A stretch of DNA of 64,000 nucleotides from contig NC_061789.1 of the NCBI RefSeq assembly GCF_022458985.1, forward strand, positions 5,435,501 to 5,499,500, given 5' to 3'. Below are positions 10,923 to 23,980 of the stretch, piece by piece. Each line of letters begins with the position of its first letter. Positions within the stretch are counted from its first letter, which is position 1. Origin of the DNA: Mugil cephalus (lineage: Eukaryota > Chordata > Actinopteri > Mugiliformes > Mugilidae). Position numbers and translations under genes: made by a program. Below the pieces are notes generated by a model. That model worked only from the letters and a program-made list of their open reading frames with translations. It ran no database searches and had not been told where the DNA came from.

Positions 10923-12504
10923 CTGATCAAGTTGGCCTGGAACCCACAACTTGGTTTTAATGCAAATGTTACAGTTGCATTAGGGTTACAGCTAAGGTTG
11001 GGGGAAGGGTTAGGACTGGGGTGAGGGTTAGTTTCTTATTTGAATAGAAAGTCCTTTCAGAGATAGGAATGTGAGTGGTTGGGATAGTGTACGAGTATGT
11101 ATGGATTCAGACAGGTTGTTGCTATTGATGTATTTGTGGCATAGTAACACACAGACTGAGATTCAAGCGTTTCTTAAGTGGAAAGTGTCCACTTTTGCAA
11201 ACCTTTTCAGTTGCTTTCTTTCCAAAAACTTGCCAAAAACAACCAAAAACAACCAAAAATAAGGCGATTCATCAAAACATAATGACGTCTCTTGTTGGTG
11301 TGTGAATGCCAAAGTTTTGTTTCTGGTTTTGTGACAGGCAGTTAACCTTTTAAAAGGCTTGTTTTTCCCTCAAACCTATCCTAATTTAAAACTGTGCAAA
11401 GTAATAAGCTATGAAAAGGGTCATGCAGCTCAGTAATCTGTGCGGAAGTCCTGCGTTGGTCCTGGACTAAACTGCTGTGATTATGGATTTCTTCTAAACG
11501 GTTTGTCACAGCAACATATTGTAGCTTGTTCACTGTCAACCACCTCCCCATTAGTTGCCGTCCAATTAATGTTTCTCCTGCACTTTGTTGCGATGCTTGG
11601 GATTACAAATCTTTTTTTTTTCCCTCCTTTTTATTGCTTCATGTCTTAAGAGTGAGATTTATGGTAGTCACCATATTATTTCGATTAAGCTGTTTACATG
11701 GCTCAAGGAACCTCATGCTAATGACGGTCTCCTCGCTGTCCTTTCTCCAACTGCCATTTGGACGAGGTCCATGTTTTGGTCTTTGCGAAACCTCAGCTGA
11801 TATTTATATTCCATGTGCATTCTGAGTACCAGCAGCTAGAAAAGTGCTATATAACTGCGTAACTGTTTACCAGATCTCTCCAAGAATTAAAACCAAACTA
11901 AAAACTGTGTTTGAAGTAGTATTTATTGTGGAGTATTAGTGTGCATGTAAATGTCCTAACTGACATAACAAATTAAGTCTTTGAGGGACTGTCATCTTTA
12001 CGTCAACTCCAACCTCTGGCATCAATGACGCATGTAATGAATGTTTCCCCAATCATCCATATGTGTGTAACGAGTAGTTGAACATGTGTACCTAATACAA
12101 TGGCCAGTGAGAGTATTGTCACTCTATACAAGCATACATTTGGAGGTGTTCTTTCTTCTATTATATCTTGTCTGGTCATTCAAATGCTCTTTCCTATGTC
12201 CTTTGAGTGATATGCTGCTTCCCCATTGACCCCGTTGCAACATTAATAAATGATTGCCCTATCTCTTATTGCCTTGTCTGCCCTTTCTGTGCTACGGTGG
12301 TTGCATTGAAGTTTTATAAAATGGAAAGAGGTAGTAAGGTTTTCCAGCAGACCTGTCTATGTTTTATTTTTATTTACTTTATTTACTTAACAGGACTGGA
12401 TTACGAAATTGAAAATCCAACATTATTTATTTATTTATTTTTTTAATTGGACAATACAGTACAGACAATACAGATATGAACAACAAAGATATGAACAATG
12501 TGTA

Positions 12505-12608
<104 letters not shown>

Positions 12609-12929
12609 GATGTGCGTGTGAGACCTATCATGGTGTTACACCTAATAATTTGTATGTTCACCAGTAAATAGTACATACAATAATAAAGGAATAATAATAA
12701 TTATTAGATTGTTATTTATATTATAGTAAGGATATATAATGAACATATTAAGTAAAATAATACTTCCATTAATAAGTATTTAAAAGAAAGTAATAATGAC
12801 AATAAATAAAACCAACAAGACCAACAGACATATACAAAATGTAAAAAAGTAATAATTATAGTGATAATAATTACTATAGTGAAGGATAGTGGGAGATAGT
12901 GGAGGGGGAGGAGGAAGCATAGGCAAGAT

Positions 12930-15110
12930 AAATCTTCTAAGACACTGATTTATTTATTCATTCTATTTTTATGCATTTTAATGTGGTGTCTCGGGACTCT
13001 GCTGACCCACTGGGAACAAGCCTGAGGTATGGAAAGGGTTGTGTCAGATTGTAAAAAGATTTGATATATTCTTGAACTCAGGACTTTCTTTTTTGTATGA
13101 ATGTTAATCAGGTTCAAAATTGGTGGGGATAAATCTAAGTTAATGATTTTGATATTGTATTTTGCTTGAATTGATGATTTGAATTGAAGGTATTCCAGAA
13201 ACTGGTTGCTCCTGATGCTGTACTCCTGGACCAAGTGAGTAAACGGGACCAGTGTGTTGTTATGGATTATGTGTTTTAAGTGTGTTATGCCTTTTTGTGA
13301 CCATGTGGGAAGGTGGAGTGTTTTTTTATTACTGAGAAAGTCAGGATTGTTCCAGAGTGGTGTGAATTGAAGGTGCCAATGATGAGTTTGTGATTTTGTG
13401 GAATTTCGGAATTTCATTGATGTTGTTTGATCGTCTGACTGAGGAATGGGAGATCTGAGATAGTGATGTTTTCGCAAGTTGCCCGTTCTATGTCTAACCA
13501 AGTGCTGTCTGACTGATGAAGGTTGGTCCATTTTAGGATGTATTGTAGTTGGTTTGCCAGGTAGTAATTATAAAAGTTTGGTGCTGAAAGTCCACCGTGT
13601 GTCTTTGGTTTCTGTAAAGTTGTGAGTTTGATTTTTGGTGTTTTATTTTTCTAGTAGAATTTTGTTATAATCGAATCTAGTGATTTAAACCATGATGTGC
13701 TGTGTTGAGATCATTGTGAATACATAGGTTATTTTGGGAAGTATTGTCATTTTAATCAGTGCTATATGAAAGTGGTAAGTTCATCCAGCGGAGGAGACTG
13801 TCTCATACTGATTTCAGTAATGATGTGCAATTTAGACTAAGCAACTCTGACAGCCTGGGGGAAATGTTGATACCCAGATACGTGATGTGATTCGTGCATA
13901 TAGGAATGGGAAGTGTATGGGTTGCCATACCCCCGCTGTTACTGTATAGTGGGAGAACTGAGGATTTTTGCCAGTTAATGGAGTATTCAGAGATGTTGGA
14001 AAATGATTCAATGGTTTTATTCTATCTCTTGAAGGGATTGTGGGGTTTTTGCAGAAAAAGTCAGATATCATCTGCATAAAAGCTGATTTTTTGGTGTATG
14101 TTCTGTGATTGAATTCCCTTGATGTTGGAATTTTGGCGTATGGCTGCTGGCTAGGGGTTCAATTAATATTGTAAACAGGAAGGGAGAGAGTGGGCATAAT
14201 TGCCTAGTCCCCCTGTGAAGTGTGAAAGGTTGTGAAGTTAGTCCATTGGTGATAACAGTGGCTGAAGGTGCTGTATATAGAATTTTTGTCCAGTTAATAA
14301 ATGATTCCCCAAAGCCAAATTTATACATAGTTGATATGAGAAATGACCAGTTAACCCTGTCAAATGCCTTTTCTGCATCTAGTGTGGTAATGATGGTTTG
14401 TACATGTTGCTTGTAGGAGTAGTCAATTATGTTGTCCATCTGCGTGTTGTTGGAGGAGTGTCTGCCTTTACTGAAACCGGTCTGGTCTGGATGGATTATG
14501 GATGGCATTACTTTTTCCAGTCTGTATGCAAGTGCTCTGTTGAGAATTTTGATTTCATGAGAGAAATTGGACGGTAGATTGTAAATTGTAAAGAGTGGGA
14601 CAAGAATGGGCCAGAAGTGCCTATAGAACTCAGCAGGGAAGCCATCGGGTCCATAATTCTTCTTTAGTCAATGGATCTTCAAGTATGGCAGATTGATCAG
14701 GAGAAAGTTGTGGCATAGGGATATCATTTAAAAAGGAGTTGATCTGGTCATATTTCAGATGAATATAGTTTTGTATAAAAGTCTATAAAAGATTTTATTG
14801 ATTTCCAGTGGTGCTTGTGTTGGCTTCCCTGCTGAGTCCTTGATGACGGGGATGGATGTTTTTTCTTTGTTTGCTTTGATTAAGTTTGCTGTATATCTTC
14901 TGCTGGATTATTCATAATAATATTTTCAAGGTGTGTGATTTTTTTGTTCCAGTTTAGTTTCGTCTTCTTGTTCTTTCTTTTGTTTCTTTGTTGTGAGCGG
15001 AAAATGAAATGATGATACCTCTTAAAACTGCTTTGCTGCTTTAAAACTTGTTTCCCATAGAAGTAATGGAGATGACTTTGAGGAATCATTTATTTCTAGG
15101 AGGATGCCCA
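12930..15110 (-). pseudogene. L1-type LINE fragment (reverse transcriptase and C-terminal region)
   Basis: Minus-strand translations carry L1 reverse-transcriptase hallmarks at 14068-14508: DQTGFSKGR, then TLDAEKAFDRVNW, then LHRGTRQLCPLSPFLF. The L1 C-terminal region is at 12950-13531 and an N-terminal linker (HLENIIMNNPAEDIQ) at 14880-15089. Frameshifts and stops separate the pieces and the endonuclease is absent, so this is a dead, 5'-truncated copy. The AATA-rich DNA at 12660-12900 may be its 3' tail. Confidence 0.85.
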
Positions 15111-15571
15111 CTCCTTTTTAATGAGCTTGTCAATATTAAATTATAAGTAACTGGCCAGAAGCCGATTGTATGTTTGTTGCCAGACATTTGTTCTCTCTGG
15201 GTAGTTTTAATCACCATGCACATGCCATGCAAAGTCAGAATGACTTATACGTCTTGGGAGCCTGGGAGTTCCCTTAATAAGATACTTATTCCAGTCATCC
15301 TGAGATCTGATATGAAGACAGACTGATGATGTCCTCGCCTCATTATTTCTCATCATGGTTTTTAATATGGTCGTTGTTGGCTGGGTCATTCGCACGGTAG
15401 AGCTGTTTCTGGAACATGCATTGGCCCAAGTCCAATTCACTAACATGGAGGAGGTGGAGCTGGTGACCTAATTCACTTTTAAGGAGCAGTTTCGTCATCC
15501 ATGTTTTTACTGTCTATGGCTGAACAGTAATGTGAGGAAAGCAAATGAACAACTAAGTTCAAGGTCTAGAG

Positions 15572-16809
<1,238 letters not shown>

Positions 16810-16810
<1 letters not shown>

Positions 16811-18950
16811 AATTAACTTGCACGGCTGCAGACCAGCTCGCGGATCTCACGGTCTTGCCAGTGCACAACCACGCATGCGCAGTTCAAATCAAGATTCCTC
16901 GGTGCGATTTCCCGAACATGACGTAGCACTAATTCACCTATCCGCTTCCACTAACTATCGTGTAACAACACATTTGATGAGTTTAATGAGAAAATGGACA
17001 AAAAAATCTCTGCAATCTCAGAGATCAAAACTTTGCTCTGTTTTTGAGCTGCTCGCAGCCCTGGAGCTTCTACAACGACACAGTCTGACAGGTTGTTCAG
17101 TGGCAAAATCAGAGTGTGACAGGCAGGTACATCAATGTCATCATATAAATTAACAGGGCGATGTGGCATTCCTGTTCACATCAAAGCTGAGCCGTTAAAA
17201 TCCCAATCGAATGACCTGACCTACAAGACCTTTTGATTTACATATAAACACATTCCCCTTCCTTCTTCACAGCAGCAACTTCACAACCCCACCCCTTTCT
17301 TTTCATATGTCTGTAAACATGTGGTAGTCTACATTTCCAATGTTCTGGGTCGGCTTGCCTTCCCAGACTTATCGGAGTAGTCACTGTATACCAGTATACC
17401 AATAAACGCTCCACTAGAGGACATCGTGCCCTGCTTTATCCCTTAAGTCCAGATTATATGGCTAGCGTGAGCGCTAGTGTACCGTGCCTGGGTGCGTAAC
17501 CGCTTCCCAGACATGGCACAATTGGAAGAAGTGGACTTAGGCACGGATCGACTGGTCACGCACAAGCGACGATGTATGTGTTAGATGTGGGGGAAAAGGG
17601 GACAGTGGGCATCATTTGTGCCTCGGCACAGCGTGAGTGTGCCAAAACGTAACTGAAAAGAATTCTTTGTTAAAGTGCGTTGGGACTGTTGCAACTGCCT
17701 CTCGTAGTATTAAAATGTCTCTTTGTGTTACAGTCTTTGTAGAGTACCAAGCCTTGGGCAACACGTTGACATGCCATGATGGCTGCAAGCAGAGAACATC
17801 CTGGATTCAATAGCTCTTCAACAAAGTCAGCCATGTAACATTTACTGCTGAATGGAGAGGGCTATTACTTTTTTGGCTGTCAAGAAGATTTTAACAGTGT
17901 ACTATTAGTCTTTGCTGTGGTATGAACATTATTTCACAACTCTGAATACTGGGGTTGCAGAGTCAGAGATGCAAAAGGGGAACCTACTCGAAATGTATAA
18001 GAAGACAGGAAGTAATGGAAGGGGAAGGGTGATTTTTAATTTAATTTAATTTAATTTAATTTAATTTAATACTGCTATTGTACATAGTTGTGTCTCTTTG
18101 CATCTGCACTTTAAATGGTTTTATCTTTCATGTACTGTACTGATTACTTCATTCAGTCAGTACACTCAGAACAATATGTAACTGGCTCAAATTAAGGGCT
18201 GTATTACTTATTTTTCTCGCTTTAAACTGATATTGTACAGCATGTGTGAATAACTCTAATCTGAGACTAAAATGATCAATAAAACTGTAGATGTGGTCCT
18301 CTTTGCAGTATATGTTACAGTTTAACATCATGTATGTGATGATATAAAATACTAAAATGTATTTATAAAGCACTTTTCTTCACAACATTTTTTCTTGACG
18401 AGTGTTTTACAAAAGGAAATATAAACAGACGAAGCAGAGTGGCAAATGAGTAAGTCAATCAATATCATCGAAGAAACAGGAATAAAAAGTGTCAATAAGA
18501 ATATATCCTAAGGATTTCACAAAGACACATTGTTTAAGAAGGGATTTATGAGAAGAAAGAGCCTTGGTGTGTTTCTAAACAGGGAGTGTTTGCGTGTGCT
18601 GGCACTGATGTAGCAAAAGCATGACATCCCTGTGACATGGGAATAACTAGATTAGATCTGAGCTTTCAATAACAAAATTATAGATGTATTTTGGATCCCA
18701 GCCACAACATAAAATCTAATTAGAAGTCAGCATGATGAAGAAGCCAAGCACAGGGAAGATGCAATTATGCTTCTTTCTCACAAGAGACAGCAGTATTTGT
18801 ACCAATCTAGAGACAGTGGAAGGAGACCTAATTGATTTCAGTGAAAATTCATCGCAATAATGAGGTCGAGAAAAGCTAGCATGATGTAAAATTCAGCAAT
18901 GCCAGCAATGATGCCAATGTCCCAATGTACCAGCCAGTTACATGTCAGTC
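16810..18950. other. Intergenic DNA, no gene recognised
   Basis: May contain the missing right end of the hAT relic. There is a (TTTAA)n tract at 18032-18069. Open frames are short and without recognisable motifs. Confidence 0.4.
18032..18069. repeat. (TTTAA)n pentanucleotide repeat
   Basis: About seven tandem TTTAA units. Confidence 0.9.
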
Positions 18951-18966
18951 AGGTGCATTAAGTGTT

Positions 18967-19008
18967 CCCATCAGTCATCACCTCAGTGATGAAGTGATGA
19001 CTGATGGG
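18967..19008. repeat. Perfect hairpin, 15-base arms, 12-base loop
   Basis: CCCATCAGTCATCAC (18967-18981) is perfectly complementary to GTGATGACTGATGGG (18994-19008). It is intergenic, with no flanking terminal repeats of a known element. Confidence 0.9.
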
Positions 19009-19514
19009 TGTTGTTGCCTCAAAGTTGAGATTAGTTCAAGAGACGTGTCTGTACTCAGAACACACATGCAGACAAAAAAAAAAAACATTACTTCTTAATC
19101 CCACCAAGGTGTGTGAGCCTTTCACAAAAGGAATCAATTTATGCAAGTGGTTCTTGAATAAGTGCCAAAATCTATGATTGTGTAAAGAGCAAGTCTGAAC
19201 AAGGGGAATAACTGTGTCATTCAAAAACCCTTTAGACGATGAGAATTCTTATGTATCGGCTGACTAAGAGAAAACAAGGAATGAGGATGGAGACACCCAT
19301 ACTGCTGCATTCCACATGATCAGGCAAGCTCTGTAGATCATCTGAGGTCAACAAGTGTTTGCTACTATACATCGAAACAACTACTGAAAACATGGGATGC
19401 ACTGTTATTCTATAGAGGGTCTTTCTCCACATCAGATCATGGCAAGACTGGATGTTTCTAAGCTGGCAGAACATGGAAACACTGCAGAAACTGGATAGAG
19501 ACTGGATTAGGAGT

Positions 19515-20578
19515 GAGGGCGTATTCACACCAGGCTTGTTTGGCCCACTTGAAATGGACCTTTTCTCTGGTCCGGACTTTTTGGGTAGGTGTGAATACAA
19601 ATCAGCGGACTCTGGTGCGGACCAAACAAGTGAACCGAGACCACCTCTGCAGCTGGGACTCGGTTCACTTGTTTGTTCCGCACCAGAGAGCATAACGAAC
19701 CCTGGTCGGCTTTCTTTGTCCTGTGAATGCAATACGAACCCTTTCTGAACCAAATGCAACATCTGAGGGCCTTTTTGGATTAAACAGGTTTCCGTTTGTA
19801 ACAATTCACCATACACACAAGGGGGATCTTTTCAGGACAACAGTGCCCTTTAATGTAATTAGCATTACGCCTTTGAAATCACCAATACAACACACAAAAG
19901 CCCGACATGAGTGTAGGGCATCCCACATTTATATTAATTTTTTACATTATGTTAATTCAGAATAATTCCAAATCTAAAGAAAATAATTAAAGTTGCCCCA
20001 TGCAACCCACTCTAAAATGTTTAAATTATATTAAGTTCGTTTAAAGAACTTAATATAATCCGTTCGCCCAGGTGTCCAAAGGAAAAATAAGGAACAGTTT
20101 CGTCCGCAAAAACAAGAAAAAAACAAAAATGTGAGATCGATTGCTAACTGGTATACCAGGAACAAAAAGGTTACAAAAAATGTTGTGATCGGTCATTGGT
20201 CATTTCATTCATTCATTCATTCATTCATTCATTCGTTTCTATTTTATACCAAGAATGAGCCTTGGGTCAACGTGGGGCACAGAAGAGAGCACTGGCTCCT
20301 TGCTATATGGTCAGAGGAGAGCATATATCAGCTGCTTGACGCACAAAAACGCCGACGTCTACGGCTAAAACGCCGAAAGAATGTGTGAGCCAGGCTTTGC
20401 CCGGACTCCGACACAGTGCCGGCTTAAAGTCAAAAACCTTCGCCCAAGATCCCGCCAACAATTTTGACTGACTGAGCAGCTATGGAACACAACTGGGTGT
20501 TGTTTATAAGGTTGGTCCACTTCTCAAAAAAGTGATTGACTTGATGACTATCGGACTTTTCTGGTGTGAATAAGTCCT
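19515..20578. mobile_element. Non-autonomous DNA transposon with imperfect 16-base terminal inverted repeats
   Basis: GGGCGTATTCACACCA at the left matches the complement of TGGTGTGAATAAGTCC at the right. The left end contains GGTCCGGAC/GGTGCGGACCAAACAAGTGAACC words common in teleost PIF/Harbinger-like MITEs. A (TTCA)n tract lies at 20202-20233. No transposase is visible, and the superfamily is inferred. Confidence 0.55.
19610..19688. repeat. Long near-perfect hairpin (30-base arms, 29 of 30 paired)
   Basis: The left arm 19610-19639 (starting CTCTGGTGCGG) pairs with the right arm 19659-19688 (ending CCGCACCAGAG), with one mismatch and a 19-base loop. It lies inside the 19515-20578 element. 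Confidence 0.9.
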
Positions 20579-20899
20579 AAGACATGACAACAACTGACAA
20601 AGGTTGGTTCATTGAAACCCTGGCTGGAGTTGAGGGACACACAACATAAAGTCCTATGGGAGCGGTAAGCAGGAAGTTGGTTCAAGAACAGGATCAGTCA
20701 TGGAGGTATCAAAGGCAAGCAACAAGATCGGATGGGGGGTTTGCACACCACATGCTATATGTAGAATTCAAAGTTCGCCTCAAAGAAAAATGAGGTCTGC
20801 TTGGTTCAGTTTGAGTCACATTTGCAAACAGCTCAGGAAGCGGCAACTTCAGGAAAGACCCAGATGAGTAACAGCCTCAATTTAAGTTGAAAACCATAC

Positions 20900-21100
20900 G
20901 CAGAATTGCAGACAGTGAATCTGAGGAGTGGGCAATATGGCAAAAACAGGTTACATCAGTGTAAGTGGTTACAAAATAATATATTAGAGGAATTTGTACA
21001 GTACAATGAGCCCAAACACAGCTCAAAACGTTGCATGAACCATCTGAAGTCCAAGGAAGAACAAGGACCTCCTGACCTGAACCCGAATCGACATTAATCG
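20900..21100 (+). pseudogene. Tc1-like transposase fragment
   Basis: The plus-strand frame contains NEPKHSSKRCMNHLKSKEE followed by PPDLNPN. This matches the conserved DN.PKHTSK..KNYL..K and SPDLNPIE region around the second catalytic Asp of Tc1-like transposases. The terminal repeats and the rest of the protein are gone. Confidence 0.6.
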
Positions 21101-21839
21101 CACCATTAGATCAATGACGAGCATTTTGCACAAATACACAGAAATTCTGGCATTTATTTTTCATACACTTTGTAATTTGTCCTGTCCAACACAGAAGCTG
21201 CTGTTTTAGTGTGAATATGTAACCGTGTACGCAACATGATCAAAGTTTCAGTCGTTTCAATGAGTTGACTTCCGTTTCCGCATATCAAAATGCATTGATG
21301 AGGCCTGCAGCGATGGCATGACAGACACATCAACCAAATACAAAGACACATACTGTATATAAAACTTTTGGCAAGATCCTGGATGTCACTGGGGCAGGGG
21401 ATGTTGTAAACTTAGGGGACTCCATTGGGTTCACAAGAGGACATTAATACTGAAGAATAGATTATTCTGTCAAACAAGGCACAAAGGTTCTTTTTTTTTT
21501 ATCACTTTTGCGGTAGGAACGCGGAGCTAATTACATACATCATAATGTGCTACTGGCATTTTGTATGGGGTGATATTAGAGCAATGGAGTCAAGTGCCTC
21601 AAGCAAGCAGAGGCTTCTTTCATATGCAAAATGGGCAAAAAATAGTGATGGTGGGCACAGAAAGGGCATATTCGGGAGAATAACAACAAATTGGACAAGT
21701 GGTGTGAGACAAGCTGGGACAAATCTTAAAAGAACCGTCTGTGTGCAACTCCAGTTATGCAAATACCGTCGCTGCTTAACGTCGGCTGACATTTCCTGAC
21801 GGACCACACGCAAACCATAGACAATCGAAAACTTCAGCT

Positions 21840-22330
21840 ACTACACTTTTTTTTTTTCCAACCTAAACATGCAGAATGACACGACATTATGCACACACAC
21901 GAGAACCACAGTCTCTGTTGCTCTCCACGAAAAAAAAAATAACATATTAACATTAAGGTATGACTCAGTCTCACAGACAGTCTCAGGAATGGACAAGGCA
22001 AAGTCAGACATTTTACTCGTCTCAATCACAGGGAGGAAGTTGGCCAGCATCAGTAGGTTTCTGGGAACTACCTTCTCTCGTCCAGACACAGCGTCACGGA
22101 TCCTGTATGTGTGTGTCTCTGAGTTCGCATCCACCACAATGTACATATTTGATTCCCATCGGTGGGCAAGTTTCTTTTTGCCCCTCTCTGTCTTGTTAAC
22201 CATCGCTGCAAAGCAGTGACCTCATCAGGTGCAAACACCAACAAATCATGTAAATAACACAACAAAAGGCGGTAAAGGCGGAATACTTTCTGTCATCTTT
22301 ATGTGGTGGCATCTTATAAAAACCCGAATG
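21840..22330 (-). pseudogene. Ty3/gypsy integrase C-terminal fragment
   Basis: The minus strand encodes KKLAHRWESNMYIVVDAN then YRIRDAVSGREKVVPRNLL. This is the beta-barrel C-terminal region of Ty3/gypsy integrases (consensus LADRWE..VY.VV..., VY.I.....RVVHRNLL). Stops flank it. The upstream integrase core is not here; a related element sits at 27.7-31.0 kb. Confidence 0.75.
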
Positions 22331-22639
22331 GCCTATGAACGGCCCGCTGACCGTAGTCTGGACCCCCCTGGACTAGAGGCTCTTTAATTTGCCTTTCCCC
22401 TTTGCAATTTGTTTTTCTGCTTGTTGTAGTTTTACAGACATAAAAGAGCTACATAGATACTGGATATAAGTTTCCTGGCAGACAGTTAATAGAATCACTC
22501 TGCTTTCAGACCGTGCAGATGTTCCCATGATCTAAATCTCGGTGCATCTAACTACTGCTGACTATATTAAAACAGGAGCAACCCCCTTTTTTTTTTTTTT
22601 TTTTGTGGAAAGGGAACATATCAGTTTGCGATGCTTTTA

Positions 22640-22733
22640 TTCTGAAGGGCTCTCGTCGGAAGTTGTTGTTGCTACGCTGAAGACCGGTGTCACTTCTCGG
22701 AGCCGGTTACGGATTTAAAACAAACCAAAAAAG
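22640..22733 (+). promoter_or_regulatory. pih1d1: Probable pih1d1 promoter and untranslated exon 1
   Basis: A local CpG cluster (CTCGTCGG, ACGC, ACCGG, CTCGG, GCCGG, ACGG) ends in a strong splice donor (AAG|GTAAAG at 22734), 1.2 kb before the first coding exon, whose acceptor AG is at 23974-23975. No TATA box is obvious, as expected for a housekeeping co-chaperone gene. The transcription start is not determined. Confidence 0.45.
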
Positions 22734-23324
22734 GTAAAGACACATTTATTTATTTGTGTCGGGAATGTGGGCGCATATATTAGCAGCATGGGGCGGAATT
22801 ATGCCAAACAGGGAAGCGCTTTGGTTAATTTGGCTTCTATGCTAGTAAGCTAAAGCTAACAACAACATGGACATAAAAATTATGAGACAAATAACAAAGA
22901 GGGTGTTTTTTATTGCAGGTATAAATGCGCTTTGGTGGCAACGAAAGAGTTTTATTTAAATTAACCCAACATTAGGATGGAGGTATAGTTATATATCTAT
23001 ATCTTGGGCGCAAGTGTCAGTTTGAAGTTTCTGCGCATGCGTCGTGTAGAGAACGTGTATAAATGAAAGTAAACTGATGTCGAGCAAGTTGTTGATATTC
23101 GGACACAACATAGAGATGGTTGCTTAAACTGTGCAGCAGCGTTTTTTTTTTTCCATGACTAAAAATAAGTATAATAAAAATAATCTGTCTGACCTCGTTC
23201 TTTATTGCATTCAGACTGTGCAATGTTAAAGTGCAATTTCACTACAGATCAATAATTGACACTGGTACTGTTGATTATATGCCCATAAAAAAATACCTCA
23301 CTTACATATGCAGTGTATTAATAT

Positions 23325-23575
23325 ACAATAATCAGCCACGACATTATGACCACTGACAATAGACGGGAGTTAACACTGACCACGTTGTGACAGTTTGGTG
23401 TTCTGCTGGGAAACTTTTTTGGTCATGATTTTCATTTGTGTGGATGTTACTTGAATGATCCACAAAGACCCAAAGGTCTCCCCTCTAACAACATTGTGCT
23501 ACCAGACACCAGGACACCCTCACAACAGTTTTGGAGACACAAGGGAGAACTAGACAATATTGGGAGGCATCTGGT
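23325..23575. mobile_element. Non-autonomous Tc1-like element, right end lost
   Basis: AATCAGCCACGACATTATGACCACTGAC opens it. Interior segments ('TTCTGCTGGGAAAC', 'GTGTGGATGTTA', 'CCAGACACCAGGACACCCTC', 'CAGTTTTGGAGACACAAG') recur in the other copies. It lies in the inferred pih1d1 5' UTR intron. Confidence 0.65.
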
Positions 23576-23980
23576 GTGTGTTTATGTTCAACTTGTTTAT
23601 CACTTAGTCGATGCTTCTGTTGACCCTTGTCACCAGTGGGCCCTCTGTTGTCAATTTGGTATCCTTGCATATAAAACTTAGTTTCTTGTTCAACAACAAG
23701 TCTATACTCTGGTGAAGCCTTTGGGTTGTAAAAGATGCAGTTTGATGTTATTGGAATCACCTTTTTCAGATTCTAAGTTCTGCATTCTTGTTTAGTTTAA
23801 TCACTCTAACGATCCAGCTGGACTGTGATTCTGGTATATTCCAGTAAGCAAAGTTTAACCTTTTCCCCTTATTTTGTATTATGCACTGATGCTTTAATTG
23901 TCCCGAAGCGTAATGTTTCGGTTTGATGAGTGCGTTTGACTTCTCTGACTGTGTGTTTTCTTTTCCCCTTTACAGTCGCA

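Larger units (their letters stand above)
8950..12400. other. Intergenic region without recognisable genes
   Basis: After the poly(A) signal of the mucin-stalk gene I see no exon with homology. Only simple repeats (poly-T, GT) and an AT-rich tract near 9740 stand out. Confidence 0.5.

Noticed and set aside
21545..21813. Overlapping 84- and 87-codon ORFs on opposite strands
   Set aside because: No recognisable domain, no splice structure, and next to a gypsy fragment; probably transposon debris.
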